Positions 43,440 through 52,537 are shown, counted from the stretch's first letter. The stretch: 64,000 nucleotides of DNA from Hymenobacter taeanensis (GCF_013137895.1 NZ_CP053538.1:1983501-2047500), one strand, 5' to 3'. Translations and numbers: made by a program. The notes: generated by a model from the letters alone, not told the origin.

Positions 43440-43512
43440 GTATTTGTTGGCTGGCCTAGGCCACTCGGTCAGCCTCTCCTCAACAACCGACAACGAACAA
43501 CCAAGTACCCAT

Positions 43513-44619
43513 ATGGCAACCCCCGTTCAACACGATTCGGCCGTAGCGCCTACTCAATCCGCGGCTTACGAGCCAGTACTGGACGAGCAACCTGCAGGCC
43601 GCTCCAAGCGCCCCATTATACTAATCGTACTGGCTCTGGTACTGCTTGTTGGCGGCTACTTCGGCTGGCAGCGTTACCAGTTTGGCAAAACGCACGAAGA
43701 AACCGATGACGCTCAGGTAGAAGGCGACGTGTACCCCGTGCTGCCCCGCGTTGGTGGCCCCGTACTGGAGGTGAAAGTAGATGACAACATGCCGGTGAAG
43801 AAGGGCGACGTACTGGTAGTGCTTGACCCCTCTGACTACCAGCAGCGCGTGAATGCTGCCCAGGCCGCTTTGGCTGCCGCCCAGGCGAATGTTGTTGCTG
43901 CCCGCGCCGCCGTAGGCACGGCTTCGGCTAATGTGCGCACCGCCCAGGCCAGCATTGGCGTGAGTGATGCTAACCGCGCCCGTTTGCAGAAAGATCTGAA
44001 GCGTAGCGAGTTTCTGCGCAAGGAGGACATTATTCCGCAGAGCGACTACGACGCCGTGCAAGCCAACTTGCGCTCCACTACTGCTCAGCGGGCTACGGCT
44101 CAGGAGCAGGTAGCCGTAGCACGCCAGCAGGTAACGGCTGCCCAGCAGCAGGTAGCCGTGGCGGAGGCCGTAGTAAAGCAGCGCCAGGCCGACCTCGACA
44201 ACGCCCAGCTGCAGCTGAGCTACACCACCATTAAGGCCCCGGCCGATGGTACGGTAAGCAAGAAAGGTGTGCAGCCCGGCCAGGTAGTTGGCCCTGGCCA
44301 GCAACTGTTCGGTATTGTGGCCAGCGGCCGCACTTGGGTTATTGCTAACTTCAAGGAGACTCAGCTGGAAAACATGCGCGTAGGCCAGCCCGTGAGCGTG
44401 GAGGTAGATGCTTACCCTCATGAAGAATTCACGGGCAAAATTGAGTCGCTGTCGGCTGCTACGGGCGCCCGTTTCGCCCTGCTGCCCCCCGATAACGCTT
44501 CCGGTAACTTTGTGAAAGTAACCCAGCGCGTACCCGTGAAAATCGTCCTCGACAAAGTGGACCCTGAGCACCCCCTGCGCGCCGGTATGAGCGTAACCGC
44601 CACAGTGACGACCAAGTAG
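43513..44619 (+). CDS. EmrA/HlyD-family membrane-fusion protein
   Basis: From ATG 43513 the protein has 368 residues with one N-terminal membrane helix (RPIILIVLALVLLVGGYFGW), a lipoyl-type half-motif (EETDDAQVEGDVYPVLPRVGG and VKKGDVLVVLDPSDY), an Ala/Gln-rich coiled hairpin (AAQAALAAAQANVVAARAAV... to AVVKQRQADLDNAQLQLS) and the second half (YTTIKAPADGTVSKKGVQPGQVV). It bridges the inner-membrane pump and TolC. The order with emrB downstream matches emrAB systems. The reading frame upstream to 43444 lacks family similarity. The minus-strand frame of 348 codons is a shadow of the Ala/Gln-rich repeats. Confidence 0.92.
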   Translation: MATPVQHDSAVAPTQSAAYEPVLDEQPAGRSKRPIILIVLALVLLVGGYFGWQRYQFGKTHEETDDAQVEGDVYPVLPRVGGPVLEVKVDDNMPVKKGDVLVVLDPSDYQQRVNAAQAALAAAQANVVAARAAVGTASANVRTAQASIGVSDANRARLQKDLKRSEFLRKEDIIPQSDYDAVQANLRSTTAQRATAQEQVAVARQQVTAAQQQVAVAEAVVKQRQADLDNAQLQLSYTTIKAPADGTVSKKGVQPGQVVGPGQQLFGIVASGRTWVIANFKETQLENMRVGQPVSVEVDAYPHEEFTGKIESLSAATGARFALLPPDNASGNFVKVTQRVPVKIVLDKVDPEHPLRAGMSVTATVTTK

Positions 44620-44679
44620 TGAAATTGCGAAAGGTGAAGTTGTGACTTCTATGTCAGCTAGCTTCACCTTTCATAGCTT
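44619..44679. repeat. Palindromic repeat, GGTGAAGTTG family, left edge of four-helix-bundle cassette
   Basis: GTGAAATTGCGAAAGGTGAA starts at the last base of the emrA stop codon and is partly mirrored by GCTTCACCTTTCATAGCTT (44661-44679). The stop of the restored four-helix-bundle frame (44671-44673) lies within the right arm. Confidence 0.7.
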
Positions 44680-45046
44680 GGTTTTGGCCTTTTTCCGGAT
44701 AGAAGCTAGGATGGATACAATCTCTTTATATTCTATCTCTAGGCCTGTTAGCCGGGAAAATACTGGCCTCTCCGATTAGTTCGAGCCAGAAGAGAGTTGC
44801 ATCCGCCTCTTCAACACAGATACACAGCTTAGCATACCATTCAGCAGATGAACGGCCCCTACATGCCGCACGAAAGTTAGCCGCTACCGATGTGGCGGAC
44901 CGTAACAACTGCTTTCCAAGGATATCCGCCTCACCTGTGCGGGGCAACTGCTGAAACAATCTGATAACGCGAAGCAAAGCTTGTTTTGTCCGTGTCCTAA
45001 TGTCTTCATTGAAAGATAGGGGGTTGGTTGGTAGCTCTTCATTCAT
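44671..45046 (-). pseudogene. Four-helix-bundle protein (S23/IVP family), frameshifted, antisense within efflux operon
   Basis: From ATG 45046 the frame gives 106 residues with the family core: FNEDIRTRTKQALLRVIRLF, GKQLLRSATSVAANFRAACR, SSAEWYAKLCICVEEADATL and FWLELIGEA. After EAS it runs out as IFPANRPRDRI and stops at 44726. Dropping one base near 44757-44764 restores the expected end (LTGLEIEYKEIVSILASIRK...), reaching a stop at 44671, about 125 residues. The gene is therefore probably broken, or the base is an error. Members of this family occur in 23S rRNA insertions and near retroelements; function is unknown. Repeats bound it on both sides. Confidence 0.8.
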
Positions 45047-45052
45047 ATAACA

Positions 45053-45130
45053 CAGAAGTAATGTGAGAGATAAAGCTCCGTTGCACCAAGAACGGACAAC
45101 TTCATCACTTCACAACTTCACAACTTCACC
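45053..45130. repeat. Repeat of the GGTGAAGTTG family, right edge of four-helix-bundle cassette
   Basis: The 3' part holds three reiterations of ACTTCAC/CAACTTCAC ending in TTCACC two bases before the emrB ATG. The left arm (45053-45080) pairs only loosely. Confidence 0.6.
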
Positions 45131-45132
45131 GT

Positions 45133-46704
45133 ATGGAAACCGGATTTACCAAGTGGATCATCGTCATTACGGTGGTGATGTGCTGCTTGCTGGAACTCAT
45201 TGATACCAGCATTGTAAACGTGGCCCTTACCCAGATGATGGGTAACCTCTCGGCCACGCAGCAGGAGGTTAGCTGGGTAGTGGCCTCATACGCCATTGCC
45301 AACGTTATCGTGATTCCGATGACGGGCTTCCTGGCCGAGCAATTCGGTCGCAAGAATTATTACCTGTTCTCCGTGATCCTCTTCACGCTGGCCTCTATGG
45401 CTTGCGGCCAGAGCACCAACATCTGGGAGCTGGTAGCCTTCCGCTTCATTCAGGGCGTGGGCGGTGGTGCCCTTATGGCAACTTCCCAAGCCATTCTCAT
45501 TGATACCTTCCCGCCCCAGCAGCTGGCCCTAGGCCAGGCCCTGTTCGGCATGGGCGTTATTATTGGCCCCACCATTGGCCCCACCCTGGGCGGCTGGATT
45601 GTGGACAACTACGACTGGCCCTGGATTTTCTACGTGAACGTGCCAGTGGGCGTCATGGCCTCTATTTTCACCATATTATTCATCCGTGACCCTGAGCGAA
45701 TTAAAAATGCCATCCGAAGGCCACTTGGACAGATTGACTGGCTGGGCATTTTCCTGCTGATACTTGGGGTGGGCTCGTTGCAGTACGTGCTGGAGCAGGG
45801 CGAAAGCAACGACTGGTTCGAAGACCAGAGCATTCTGCTGTTTACGGCCCTTACCGTTGTTGGTATGGTAGGCTTTATCTGGCGCGAGCTAACCGCCAAG
45901 CAGCCGGTAGTAGACCTGCGGGTGCTGGGCAAGAGCCGCAACCTGGCGGTGGGCTCGTTCCTTTCCTTCATTCTAGGCTTCGGGCTGTTTGCCTCCGTGT
46001 TCGTATTCCCAATTTTCTGTCAGCGGATTCTAGGCTTCACCGCTGAGCAAACGGGGTATCTGCTACTGCCGGGCGCGCTAATGTCGGGCTTCATGATGCC
46101 GGTTGTGGGTAAATCCATTCAGGCGGGGGTATCACAGAAGTATATGCTGCCCGTAGGCTTTGGCATCTTCTTCGTCTTCTCCTACTGGATGAGCACGCAA
46201 ATTTCGCCTACTGCCGGTGAGAGCGACTTCTTTTGGCCCCTCATGCTGCGGGGCGTCGGGTTGGCTCTGCTGTTCCTGCCCATTACCACCATGTCGTTGG
46301 CTGGGTTGAGCGGCAAGGATGCCGGCCAAGCTGCAGGCCTCACCGGCATGATCCGTCAGTTGGGCGGCTCGTTTGGGGTGGCTCTGGTAGGTACCTACCT
46401 GGAGCGCACTACCATGCAGAACCGCGTAGGCCTGTTGCCTAATATTTCGCTCTACGACCCCGAAACGCAGCAACGTATGCAGGGCCTGATTGCCAACTTC
46501 ATGGCCAAAGGCGCCGACATAGTGCAGGCCCAGCGCCAGGCCTACGCCGCCCTGGAAGGCATGCTCATGAAGCAGACGGCCCTGATTACCTACTCACAGA
46601 CTTTCCTGATGATCGGGACCTTCTTCCTGCTGTGCGTACCGCTGATCTTCCTGATTAAGCGTGCCCGGCCCGGCGAGAAGGTAGACCTGAACGCCGCGCA
46701 CTAA
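45133..46704 (+). CDS. EmrB/QacA-family (DHA2) MFS multidrug transporter
   Basis: The 523-residue protein has 14 hydrophobic segments. Typical DHA2 motifs are LLELIDTSIVNVALTQMMGNL in helix 1, FLAEQFGRKNYYLFSV in loop 2-3 and LGQALFGMGVIIGPTIGPTLGGWIVDNYDWPWIFYVNVPVG (motif C with the double GP). It pumps hydrophobic compounds with proton exchange, working with the EmrA-like and TolC proteins encoded upstream. A strong terminator follows 23 bp after the stop. Confidence 0.95.
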   Translation: METGFTKWIIVITVVMCCLLELIDTSIVNVALTQMMGNLSATQQEVSWVVASYAIANVIVIPMTGFLAEQFGRKNYYLFSVILFTLASMACGQSTNIWELVAFRFIQGVGGGALMATSQAILIDTFPPQQLALGQALFGMGVIIGPTIGPTLGGWIVDNYDWPWIFYVNVPVGVMASIFTILFIRDPERIKNAIRRPLGQIDWLGIFLLILGVGSLQYVLEQGESNDWFEDQSILLFTALTVVGMVGFIWRELTAKQPVVDLRVLGKSRNLAVGSFLSFILGFGLFASVFVFPIFCQRILGFTAEQTGYLLLPGALMSGFMMPVVGKSIQAGVSQKYMLPVGFGIFFVFSYWMSTQISPTAGESDFFWPLMLRGVGLALLFLPITTMSLAGLSGKDAGQAAGLTGMIRQLGGSFGVALVGTYLERTTMQNRVGLLPNISLYDPETQQRMQGLIANFMAKGADIVQAQRQAYAALEGMLMKQTALITYSQTFLMIGTFFLLCVPLIFLIKRARPGEKVDLNAAH

Positions 46705-46726
46705 CCGCACGGGGTGTAGTAACATA

Positions 46727-46761
46727 AAAAAGCCGCCGGCCCACTGGGTTGGCGGCTTTTT
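46727..46761. terminator. Bidirectional terminator between emrB and multi-PAS kinase
   Basis: AAAAAGCCGCC pairs with GGCGGCTTTTT; A- and T-runs flank the stem. Confidence 0.9.
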
Positions 46762-46765
46762 GCCT

Positions 46766-49700
46766 TTAAGGTTTCTGAGTGGGCAGAAGCAGCCGAAACA
46801 AGGTGCCTTTGTCTACCTCGCTTTCCACCTCCAGGCTGCCTCCCATCTGCTGCACAATACGGTTTACGAGATACAGGCCCATGCCGGAGCCATTTACGTG
46901 GTGGTGGAAGCGCCTGAACATCTGAAACAGCTGCCGCTCATGGCGTTCCAGGTCAATACCCAGGCCGTTATCTTGCACCATCAGCAGCAGCAGGTTGGGC
47001 TCAGGCCAGCTGCTGGTTACCGTTATCTGGGGGGGGCGTTGGGGGGCGGCGTACTTCAGGGCGTTGCTGAGCAGGTTAAAGAGAATACTCTGCAGGTTGG
47101 GGCGCACAAAAAGCAGCAGCGGGGCGGCGGCGAAATCCAGCGTAACCTGGGCGTGGAGCTCGTCTATCTGGTCTTGCAGGCTGTGCAGAATTTCCTGCGT
47201 GAACGGCAGCAGCTCAATTACCTCCGTTGGCAGCTGCTCGTGCTGGCGCTGCACCTGCACTACCGCCGACAGGTCATGAATAGTGGTATTGATTTGCTGC
47301 AAGGCCCCCTCAAACATGCTTACTAGCTGGCCCGCCGCTTCATCATGAAAGGTGGCCGTGCGCTTGAGCTCCTCAAAAATGCCGGCCATGTTGGTAATGG
47401 GCTGCTTCAGGTCATGAGAGGCCGTGTACACGAAGTTATCCAGGGCCTGATTGATCTGAGTGAGCTGAGCGTTCTGCCGATGCAGCAGCTGCTGCGTTTG
47501 CTTTACATCGTCGATGTCGGTGCAGGAGCCAAACCACCGAACAATTTCTCCCTGCTCGTTGCGCAGGGGCTCGGCGCGGCCCAAAAACCAGCGGTAGCCA
47601 CCCGTACGGGAGACGAAGCGGTACTCATTTTCATAGGCAGCGCCTGCCTGCGCGGCCGTCTGCCATGCCTCCAGGCTGCGCTGTTGATCATCGGGGTGCA
47701 GAATTGCGGCCCACGCAGAGCGGCCCAGGCAATCGGCGGGGCGTAGGCCAGTTACCTCAAATAAGCGGTCATTAAAGTAGTCTACCTGCCCGTCTGCCTC
47801 GGCCGTCCAGATAACCTGTGGCACACTCTCCGAGAGGAAGCGGAAGTACTGCTCACTCTGCTGCAGGGCTTCGGTCAGCTCTTTTTGCGCGTTTATGTTG
47901 GTGTCGGAGCCGTACCAGCGCACTATGTTGCCCTGATCGTCGTATTCAGGCTGCGCTTGGTTCAAGAACCAGCAGTATTGGCCGTCGTGGCGGCGGAAGC
48001 GCACCTCAAAGCTCCAGCCACGCTTCTGCTCCCGCGCTAGGCGGTATTCTTCATTAACTCGGGTTAGGTCATCGGGGTGTACTATTTCCCGCCAGTGGTT
48101 ACTGATAGAGGATCCTTCCGGTAGGCCAGTAAAAGCGTACCACTGGGGGCTCACGTAGTGGCCTACTCCCGAGGCCTCGTTGATGAAGGTAATATTGGGC
48201 AATGCCTCCGTCATGCGGCGCAAGCGCTCATCGCTGCGGCGCACCTCAGTGGCTAGTGCTTCAGCGCGCTGGCGGGCATATACCTGCTCCGTTACATCTA
48301 CCCCAAAGGCCAATATGCCCTGCACCTGCGCCTCAGCACCATACAGGGGCTGATACACGAAGTTGAGATAATACTCCTGAGTGCCGCCCGTAGCTGGGTC
48401 CAGCAACTCAATGCGGTTCTCGTGGCCTATATAGGGCTTTTGAGTGCGGTACACGGTATCCAGCAGTTCCACAAAACCCTGAGCGGCCACTTCGGGCAGG
48501 AGCTCAGCGGCGGGCTGGCCTAAACGCACCCGCCCGCCCATAAGGCGGTTGTAATTGGGCGTGGCAAACACAAACCGGTGGTCGGGCCCAGTAACCGTGG
48601 CAATATAAGCTGGTACCTGGCTCAGAATCTGCAGCAGCTCCTGGTCTTTTGCTTCCAGTTGCTGCTGAAACATCTTGGCATCGTGAATGTCTGTGGTAGA
48701 GCCATACCAGCGGCTGATGGTGCCCGTAGAGAGCCGCAGGGGCACGGCATGGGTGAGGTGCCAGCGGTACTGCCCGTCGTGGCGGCGCAGCCTGAACTCT
48801 CCCGACCAGGGTAAGCCAGTCCTCCGTCCTTCCGCAAACAACCCTCTGATGCGCTCTAAATCATTGGGGTGGATGGCTGCTTCCCAATCATACACAGCAG
48901 AATCCTGACCCGTATAGGCGTGGCGCTGCGGATTGAAATACACAACCTTGCCCTCGGCATCGGCAATGTACACGAACAATGGGAGCGACTCAACCAACGT
49001 GCGGAACTGCGCATCCTGCTGCCGTATTTCCTCCATCAACTCCGCTGTGCGCTGCCGGGCCAGTACTCGCTCGGTTACATCAAGCCCGAAAACCAGAATC
49101 CCCTGGGTTTGGCCCTCTTCATTGGTAAGAGGCTGGAAAGCCCCGTCGAAATAAAGCGTTGGCGTGGTCCCGTCGGGGCCGGGCGGCTGGGCCATGGGCA
49201 TCTCGGTGAGCAGGAAAGGCTCCGCCGTGCGGTATACCTTATCAATAAGATGCAGGTAGCCATTGCTGATAAACTCCGGCCGGGCTTTGGCGGCTGGGAC
49301 GCCCAGCTCCACGGTGCCGCCAAATAATTGCTTGCTCCGCTCATTCAGGAAGGTATAGATGTGCTCTGGCCCCTCAAGCGTGGCAACGTGCGCCGGAATC
49401 TGCTGCAGAATCTGGTGCAGCTGCCGGTCTTTGGCCGCTAGCTGCTGCTGCACCTGCTTCTGGTCGTGCACCTCTAACCCCACGCCAACCCAGGCCAAGA
49501 GGGTGCCGTTGGCATCCCGCTGCGCAACTCCTTGGCTGTGTATCCAGCGGTACTGACCATCGTGGCGGCGCAGGCGGTACTCTACCTCATAAAAGCGGCC
49601 GTTTGCCTGGGCCTCCCTCCAGGCCTGCTGCGCCCGCACTCGGTCGTCGGGGTGAATGTCTTCCAGCCAGCTGGTGGCTTCTAGCTTCTCGGGCTGGCGC

Positions 49701-50260
49701 CCCGTAAACTGCAGCCAGCGTGGGTTCTGGTAATCGGTCAGGCCATCGGGGGTGGTAGACCACATCATTACCGGCAACGCCTCCAGCAGAAAGTGGGCCC
49801 GCTCCTGGTCTGTTAGCAGAGTGGTATGTGTCTTGGCCGGTTGCTCCGCCTGGTACTGAGCCGTCACGTCTTCCGTCTTCTGCAGAATAAAGCGCAGCGT
49901 GCCCTCCTCCGTCAGAATGAGGTAGTGGGTAGCTTGCCAATAGTGCACTGCTGGGGCGCCTTCCGGTTCTGCTGGGCAGGTCAGATCATACCGGAGGCCG
50001 GAGGCCGTATGCTCTTGGTGGTGCTGCCGCACGTGCATGAGAGAGGCTTGCAGCCGCTGATGACTGGCTGGGGTAGCAGGAGCGCAGACCTCAAAAAAAG
50101 GACGCCCTACCAGTTGCTCCCGGTTTTTACGGGCCGCCGTGCTGTACCCCTCCGAGCTATCCACAACAGTGAAATCAGCATCGGGAGTCAGCAGCAGCAG
50201 GTTACCGGGCAGGTGCCGAAATAAAAGCAAATAATCAGATAGGGAAGCGCTAAAAGCCAT
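46766..50260 (-). CDS. Soluble histidine kinase with seven PAS domains
   Basis: From ATG 50260 the protein has 1164 residues. I count seven PAS units: one N-terminal, then PAS_3-type units (with RRHDGQYRW) alternating with a second kind (ILQQIPAHVATLEGPEH, ILSQVPAYIATVTGPDH), and two more PAS_3-type. They are followed by a HisKA motif (YTASHDLKQPITNMAGIFEEL) and an ATPase domain (LFNLLSNALKYAAP, DNGLGID, GSGMGLYLVNRIVQQMGG). It has no membrane segment. Many signals may be integrated, such as ligand, redox or light cues. No response regulator adjoins. The alternation suggests internal duplication of PAS pairs. Confidence 0.9.
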   Translation of the reverse strand: MAFSASLSDYLLLFRHLPGNLLLLTPDADFTVVDSSEGYSTAARKNREQLVGRPFFEVCAPATPASHQRLQASLMHVRQHHQEHTASGLRYDLTCPAEPEGAPAVHYWQATHYLILTEEGTLRFILQKTEDVTAQYQAEQPAKTHTTLLTDQERAHFLLEALPVMMWSTTPDGLTDYQNPRWLQFTGRQPEKLEATSWLEDIHPDDRVRAQQAWREAQANGRFYEVEYRLRRHDGQYRWIHSQGVAQRDANGTLLAWVGVGLEVHDQKQVQQQLAAKDRQLHQILQQIPAHVATLEGPEHIYTFLNERSKQLFGGTVELGVPAAKARPEFISNGYLHLIDKVYRTAEPFLLTEMPMAQPPGPDGTTPTLYFDGAFQPLTNEEGQTQGILVFGLDVTERVLARQRTAELMEEIRQQDAQFRTLVESLPLFVYIADAEGKVVYFNPQRHAYTGQDSAVYDWEAAIHPNDLERIRGLFAEGRRTGLPWSGEFRLRRHDGQYRWHLTHAVPLRLSTGTISRWYGSTTDIHDAKMFQQQLEAKDQELLQILSQVPAYIATVTGPDHRFVFATPNYNRLMGGRVRLGQPAAELLPEVAAQGFVELLDTVYRTQKPYIGHENRIELLDPATGGTQEYYLNFVYQPLYGAEAQVQGILAFGVDVTEQVYARQRAEALATEVRRSDERLRRMTEALPNITFINEASGVGHYVSPQWYAFTGLPEGSSISNHWREIVHPDDLTRVNEEYRLAREQKRGWSFEVRFRRHDGQYCWFLNQAQPEYDDQGNIVRWYGSDTNINAQKELTEALQQSEQYFRFLSESVPQVIWTAEADGQVDYFNDRLFEVTGLRPADCLGRSAWAAILHPDDQQRSLEAWQTAAQAGAAYENEYRFVSRTGGYRWFLGRAEPLRNEQGEIVRWFGSCTDIDDVKQTQQLLHRQNAQLTQINQALDNFVYTASHDLKQPITNMAGIFEELKRTATFHDEAAGQLVSMFEGALQQINTTIHDLSAVVQVQRQHEQLPTEVIELLPFTQEILHSLQDQIDELHAQVTLDFAAAPLLLFVRPNLQSILFNLLSNALKYAAPQRPPQITVTSSWPEPNLLLLMVQDNGLGIDLERHERQLFQMFRRFHHHVNGSGMGLYLVNRIVQQMGGSLEVESEVDKGTLFRLLLPTQKP

Positions 50261-50455
50261 GGCAGAGACAAACGGAGAATAAGCGGCTGGTATCCTGTTA
50301 CTCCGCACGTGCCTCTCCTACTGATTAAAGATACTAACTGGCTGCCATCCGGAAAGGGGCGGCCGGCAAGATATATCTGGCGCGTAAAATTACCGGGGTA
50401 GAGTAAAGCTTGCATGAAGCCGGGCTGCCCGCCTGATAGAGGGTGGCCTACGGAC

Positions 50456-50490
50456 AAACAAAAAGCCCCACCCAGAAAGGGCGGGGCTTC
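50456..50490 (-). terminator. Terminator of the TIM-barrel-like lipoprotein gene
   Basis: AAAAAGCCCCACCC / GGGCGGGGCTT forms a stem with T-run on the minus strand, 20 bp after the stop at 50510. Confidence 0.8.
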
Positions 50491-50509
50491 AGGCGCAAGC
50501 CGCAGGAGC

Positions 50510-51547
50510 TTACTGGTATTGAATGTAAAGCGGCTTAGGAGTCAGCTCGGTCAGCACTTCTTTGGGCGTCATGATGTGGTGGGGCTTAGGCCGGGCATCG
50601 TACTCATAGAACAGCTTGAAACCAGTGTACTGCACGGGCTCAGTCTGAATGTAGTCGTGGTATGAGTCCTTCTTGAGGGTAGGCTCGCCGTGACCGTCCA
50701 TGTGCATCACTACCTGCACCCGGGGGTCGAGCTTGATGTTTTTGTAGTTGGTAATCATCTTCCGGGTGAAGCGGTGCACCGTCAGCACTTTGGGCGGCAG
50801 GTGGTTTTCGCTGACAATGCGGGCCAGAAAGTTGATGGTGAAGTTCACGTCCTTGGCATCCAGCGTACCAATGCGCTGATTGGGCCGCACGCCGGGCATG
50901 GTGGACAGCGAAAACTCAGGGTCGATGCCCAGGTGAATATCGGGCTGCTTCAGGTATTGCTCCAGCTTCGGCAGCTCAGCCTCTAGCGTGCTGTGGCCTG
51001 GCTGCACATCCAGAAACAGGATGCACTTATGCTCCCGGGCCCAGGAAATAACCTCCTCAATAGTGGCTTTGGAGTTCATCAGGCGCCATTTGCCATCCTT
51101 GCCGGGGGTACCCTGGGCCGTAATGGTCACGTTGTGCAGGGCAGGCTGTACCGGAATAGAAGGGTCAGCGGCCTGCCACTCTTTCAACACGCCTTCAAAC
51201 TTGCGGAACATCTGCTCCTTGGGCTCACGCCCCAAGATGCCCATGCCCTTCGAGCGGATGTTGCCATAGAAAGCAATAATGCGGTGGCCGGGCAAGATGG
51301 CGCCGGGCAGCTGTCCGCTTTTCCGCACAATAGAGTCGGCCTTCAGCGAGTCGCGGCGCATAGCAGCCATTTTCAACGCCGCACTATCCACTACCACAGG
51401 CTTGGTGGTGTCAGCTACTGCCGTGGGGTTCTCAGCATCGGTGCCAGAGCGCGACCCACAGCTAGGCAGGGTAGTGAGAGTAAAGGCGAGGCCCAAAGAA
51501 GCCAGCGCGGGGGCCGTCAGGCGGGTGATGGTCCGGAAATAAGACAC
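50510..51547 (-). CDS. Conserved lipoprotein, probable TIM-barrel fold, function unknown
   Basis: The 345-residue protein has a lipoprotein signal (LGLAFTLTTLPSC). The mature part is a conserved domain with GHRIIAFYGNIRSKGMGILG, VQPALHNVTITAQG, KCILFLDVQPGHSTLEAELP, IHLGIDPEFSLS, LPPKVLTVHRFTRKMI and VVMHMDGHGEP. The spacing of strand-end acidic residues (LDVQPG, IDPEF, MDGHG) looks like a TIM barrel with an active site. I recall relatives in actinobacteria, all uncharacterised. It might be a glycoside hydrolase-like enzyme; that is a guess. It is monocistronic with its own terminator. Confidence 0.75.
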   Translation of the reverse strand: MSYFRTITRLTAPALASLGLAFTLTTLPSCGSRSGTDAENPTAVADTTKPVVVDSAALKMAAMRRDSLKADSIVRKSGQLPGAILPGHRIIAFYGNIRSKGMGILGREPKEQMFRKFEGVLKEWQAADPSIPVQPALHNVTITAQGTPGKDGKWRLMNSKATIEEVISWAREHKCILFLDVQPGHSTLEAELPKLEQYLKQPDIHLGIDPEFSLSTMPGVRPNQRIGTLDAKDVNFTINFLARIVSENHLPPKVLTVHRFTRKMITNYKNIKLDPRVQVVMHMDGHGEPTLKKDSYHDYIQTEPVQYTGFKLFYEYDARPKPHHIMTPKEVLTELTPKPLYIQYQ

Positions 51548-51834
51548 TGAAGAGAAACAGGTTGAATGCGAATGGAGCCTCTAAGTTAGAGGGTTTTCTG
51601 GGTAAAGTCGGAATGCGGTGCTAGTGCTTCTCTCAGAAAGAAGTGGTTTTAATGTGCTTTTAATCCGCTAGGCCACTAGCATAGCGCCACCACCCGGTAC
51701 TACCCAAGTGGCGGCGCTGCTTTCAGGTAAACTCATGACTAGCAACTAAATATAGGTGCTCGACTGGCCTGGCAGATAGAAGAAGCTATAGGGGGGATAA
51801 GCTGAAACGTGAAATGCCTGATCAATAATGGTGG

Positions 51835-52467
51835 TTAAAGGGGGGCGCCAGCTTTGGGCTTATTCATTTGCTCGTGCGTGCTGTTCATCCTGTCGAGGTA
51901 GCTTTTCAGCGGCTCCATGCCAATGGTGGCCCGGCGCTTGTCCACGTTCTTCGGGTCGCGCAAGGATTTAGGAACGGCTTTACCGAGGCCCGGCCCCTCG
52001 TACACCACCTGCGTGCCGTATTCTTCTAGCTGGCCGGAGTTGATGGCCACGCGGTCGGTGAGGTATGCGTAGTTTACGGGGTTGGCATTCTTCCTTTTCA
52101 CCTCCGGGAGCATCAGCGCTAAAACCTGGCGTTGAAATGCTGGGTGGGCATCGGCGTGCTGTACCAGCAGCCAGAAGTTATTGGCGCTTTTCTCGCCCAC
52201 CTGCCGGAAGCCGGGGTAGCCCACTTGGCGCACAATTTTTTCGAGTAGGGGCTGATGACGCGCATAGTTGTCGGCCTCTACCTGCACCAAGTTGCGGCCG
52301 GCACTATCGGGCAGCTGCTTGAAGAGTTGCTGCATGGGCCACTGATCAACATAGGCCAGGCTGTCGAGCGTTTTGCTGAGCTTAGGATACAGAATGGGGG
52401 TGGTTTGGGCCGCAACAGTAATCGTGGCCCAGCACCAGAGGGCCCCTGTGCAAGCAAGTAGTTTCAT
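51835..52467 (-). CDS. DUF6624-like secreted protein
   Basis: From ATG 52467 the protein has 210 residues and a signal peptide (MKLLACTGALWCWATITVAAQ). Its core contains YVDQWPMQQLFKQLPD, GYPGFRQVGEKSANNFWLLVQHAD and NYAYLTDRVAINSGQLEEYGTQV, the signature of a family annotated DUF6624. The VAINxGxxQxYGTQ motif is invariant in the relatives I know. Function unknown. It lies 70 bp beyond the BlaR1-like gene on the same strand and might be co-transcribed. Confidence 0.75.
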   Translation of the reverse strand: MKLLACTGALWCWATITVAAQTTPILYPKLSKTLDSLAYVDQWPMQQLFKQLPDSAGRNLVQVEADNYARHQPLLEKIVRQVGYPGFRQVGEKSANNFWLLVQHADAHPAFQRQVLALMLPEVKRKNANPVNYAYLTDRVAINSGQLEEYGTQVVYEGPGLGKAVPKSLRDPKNVDKRRATIGMEPLKSYLDRMNSTHEQMNKPKAGAPL

Positions 52468-52537
52468 AAGTGAGGTGGCTAAACTATCGGTTAGTGTACG
52501 TAGGCCAGTCTGGGTGCGTACCAAACTGGCCGGGGGG

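Noticed and set aside
43621..44667. 348-codon minus-strand frame over the emrA-like gene
   Set aside because: Caused by Ala/Gln codon repeats of the coiled-coil region; no start context or family.
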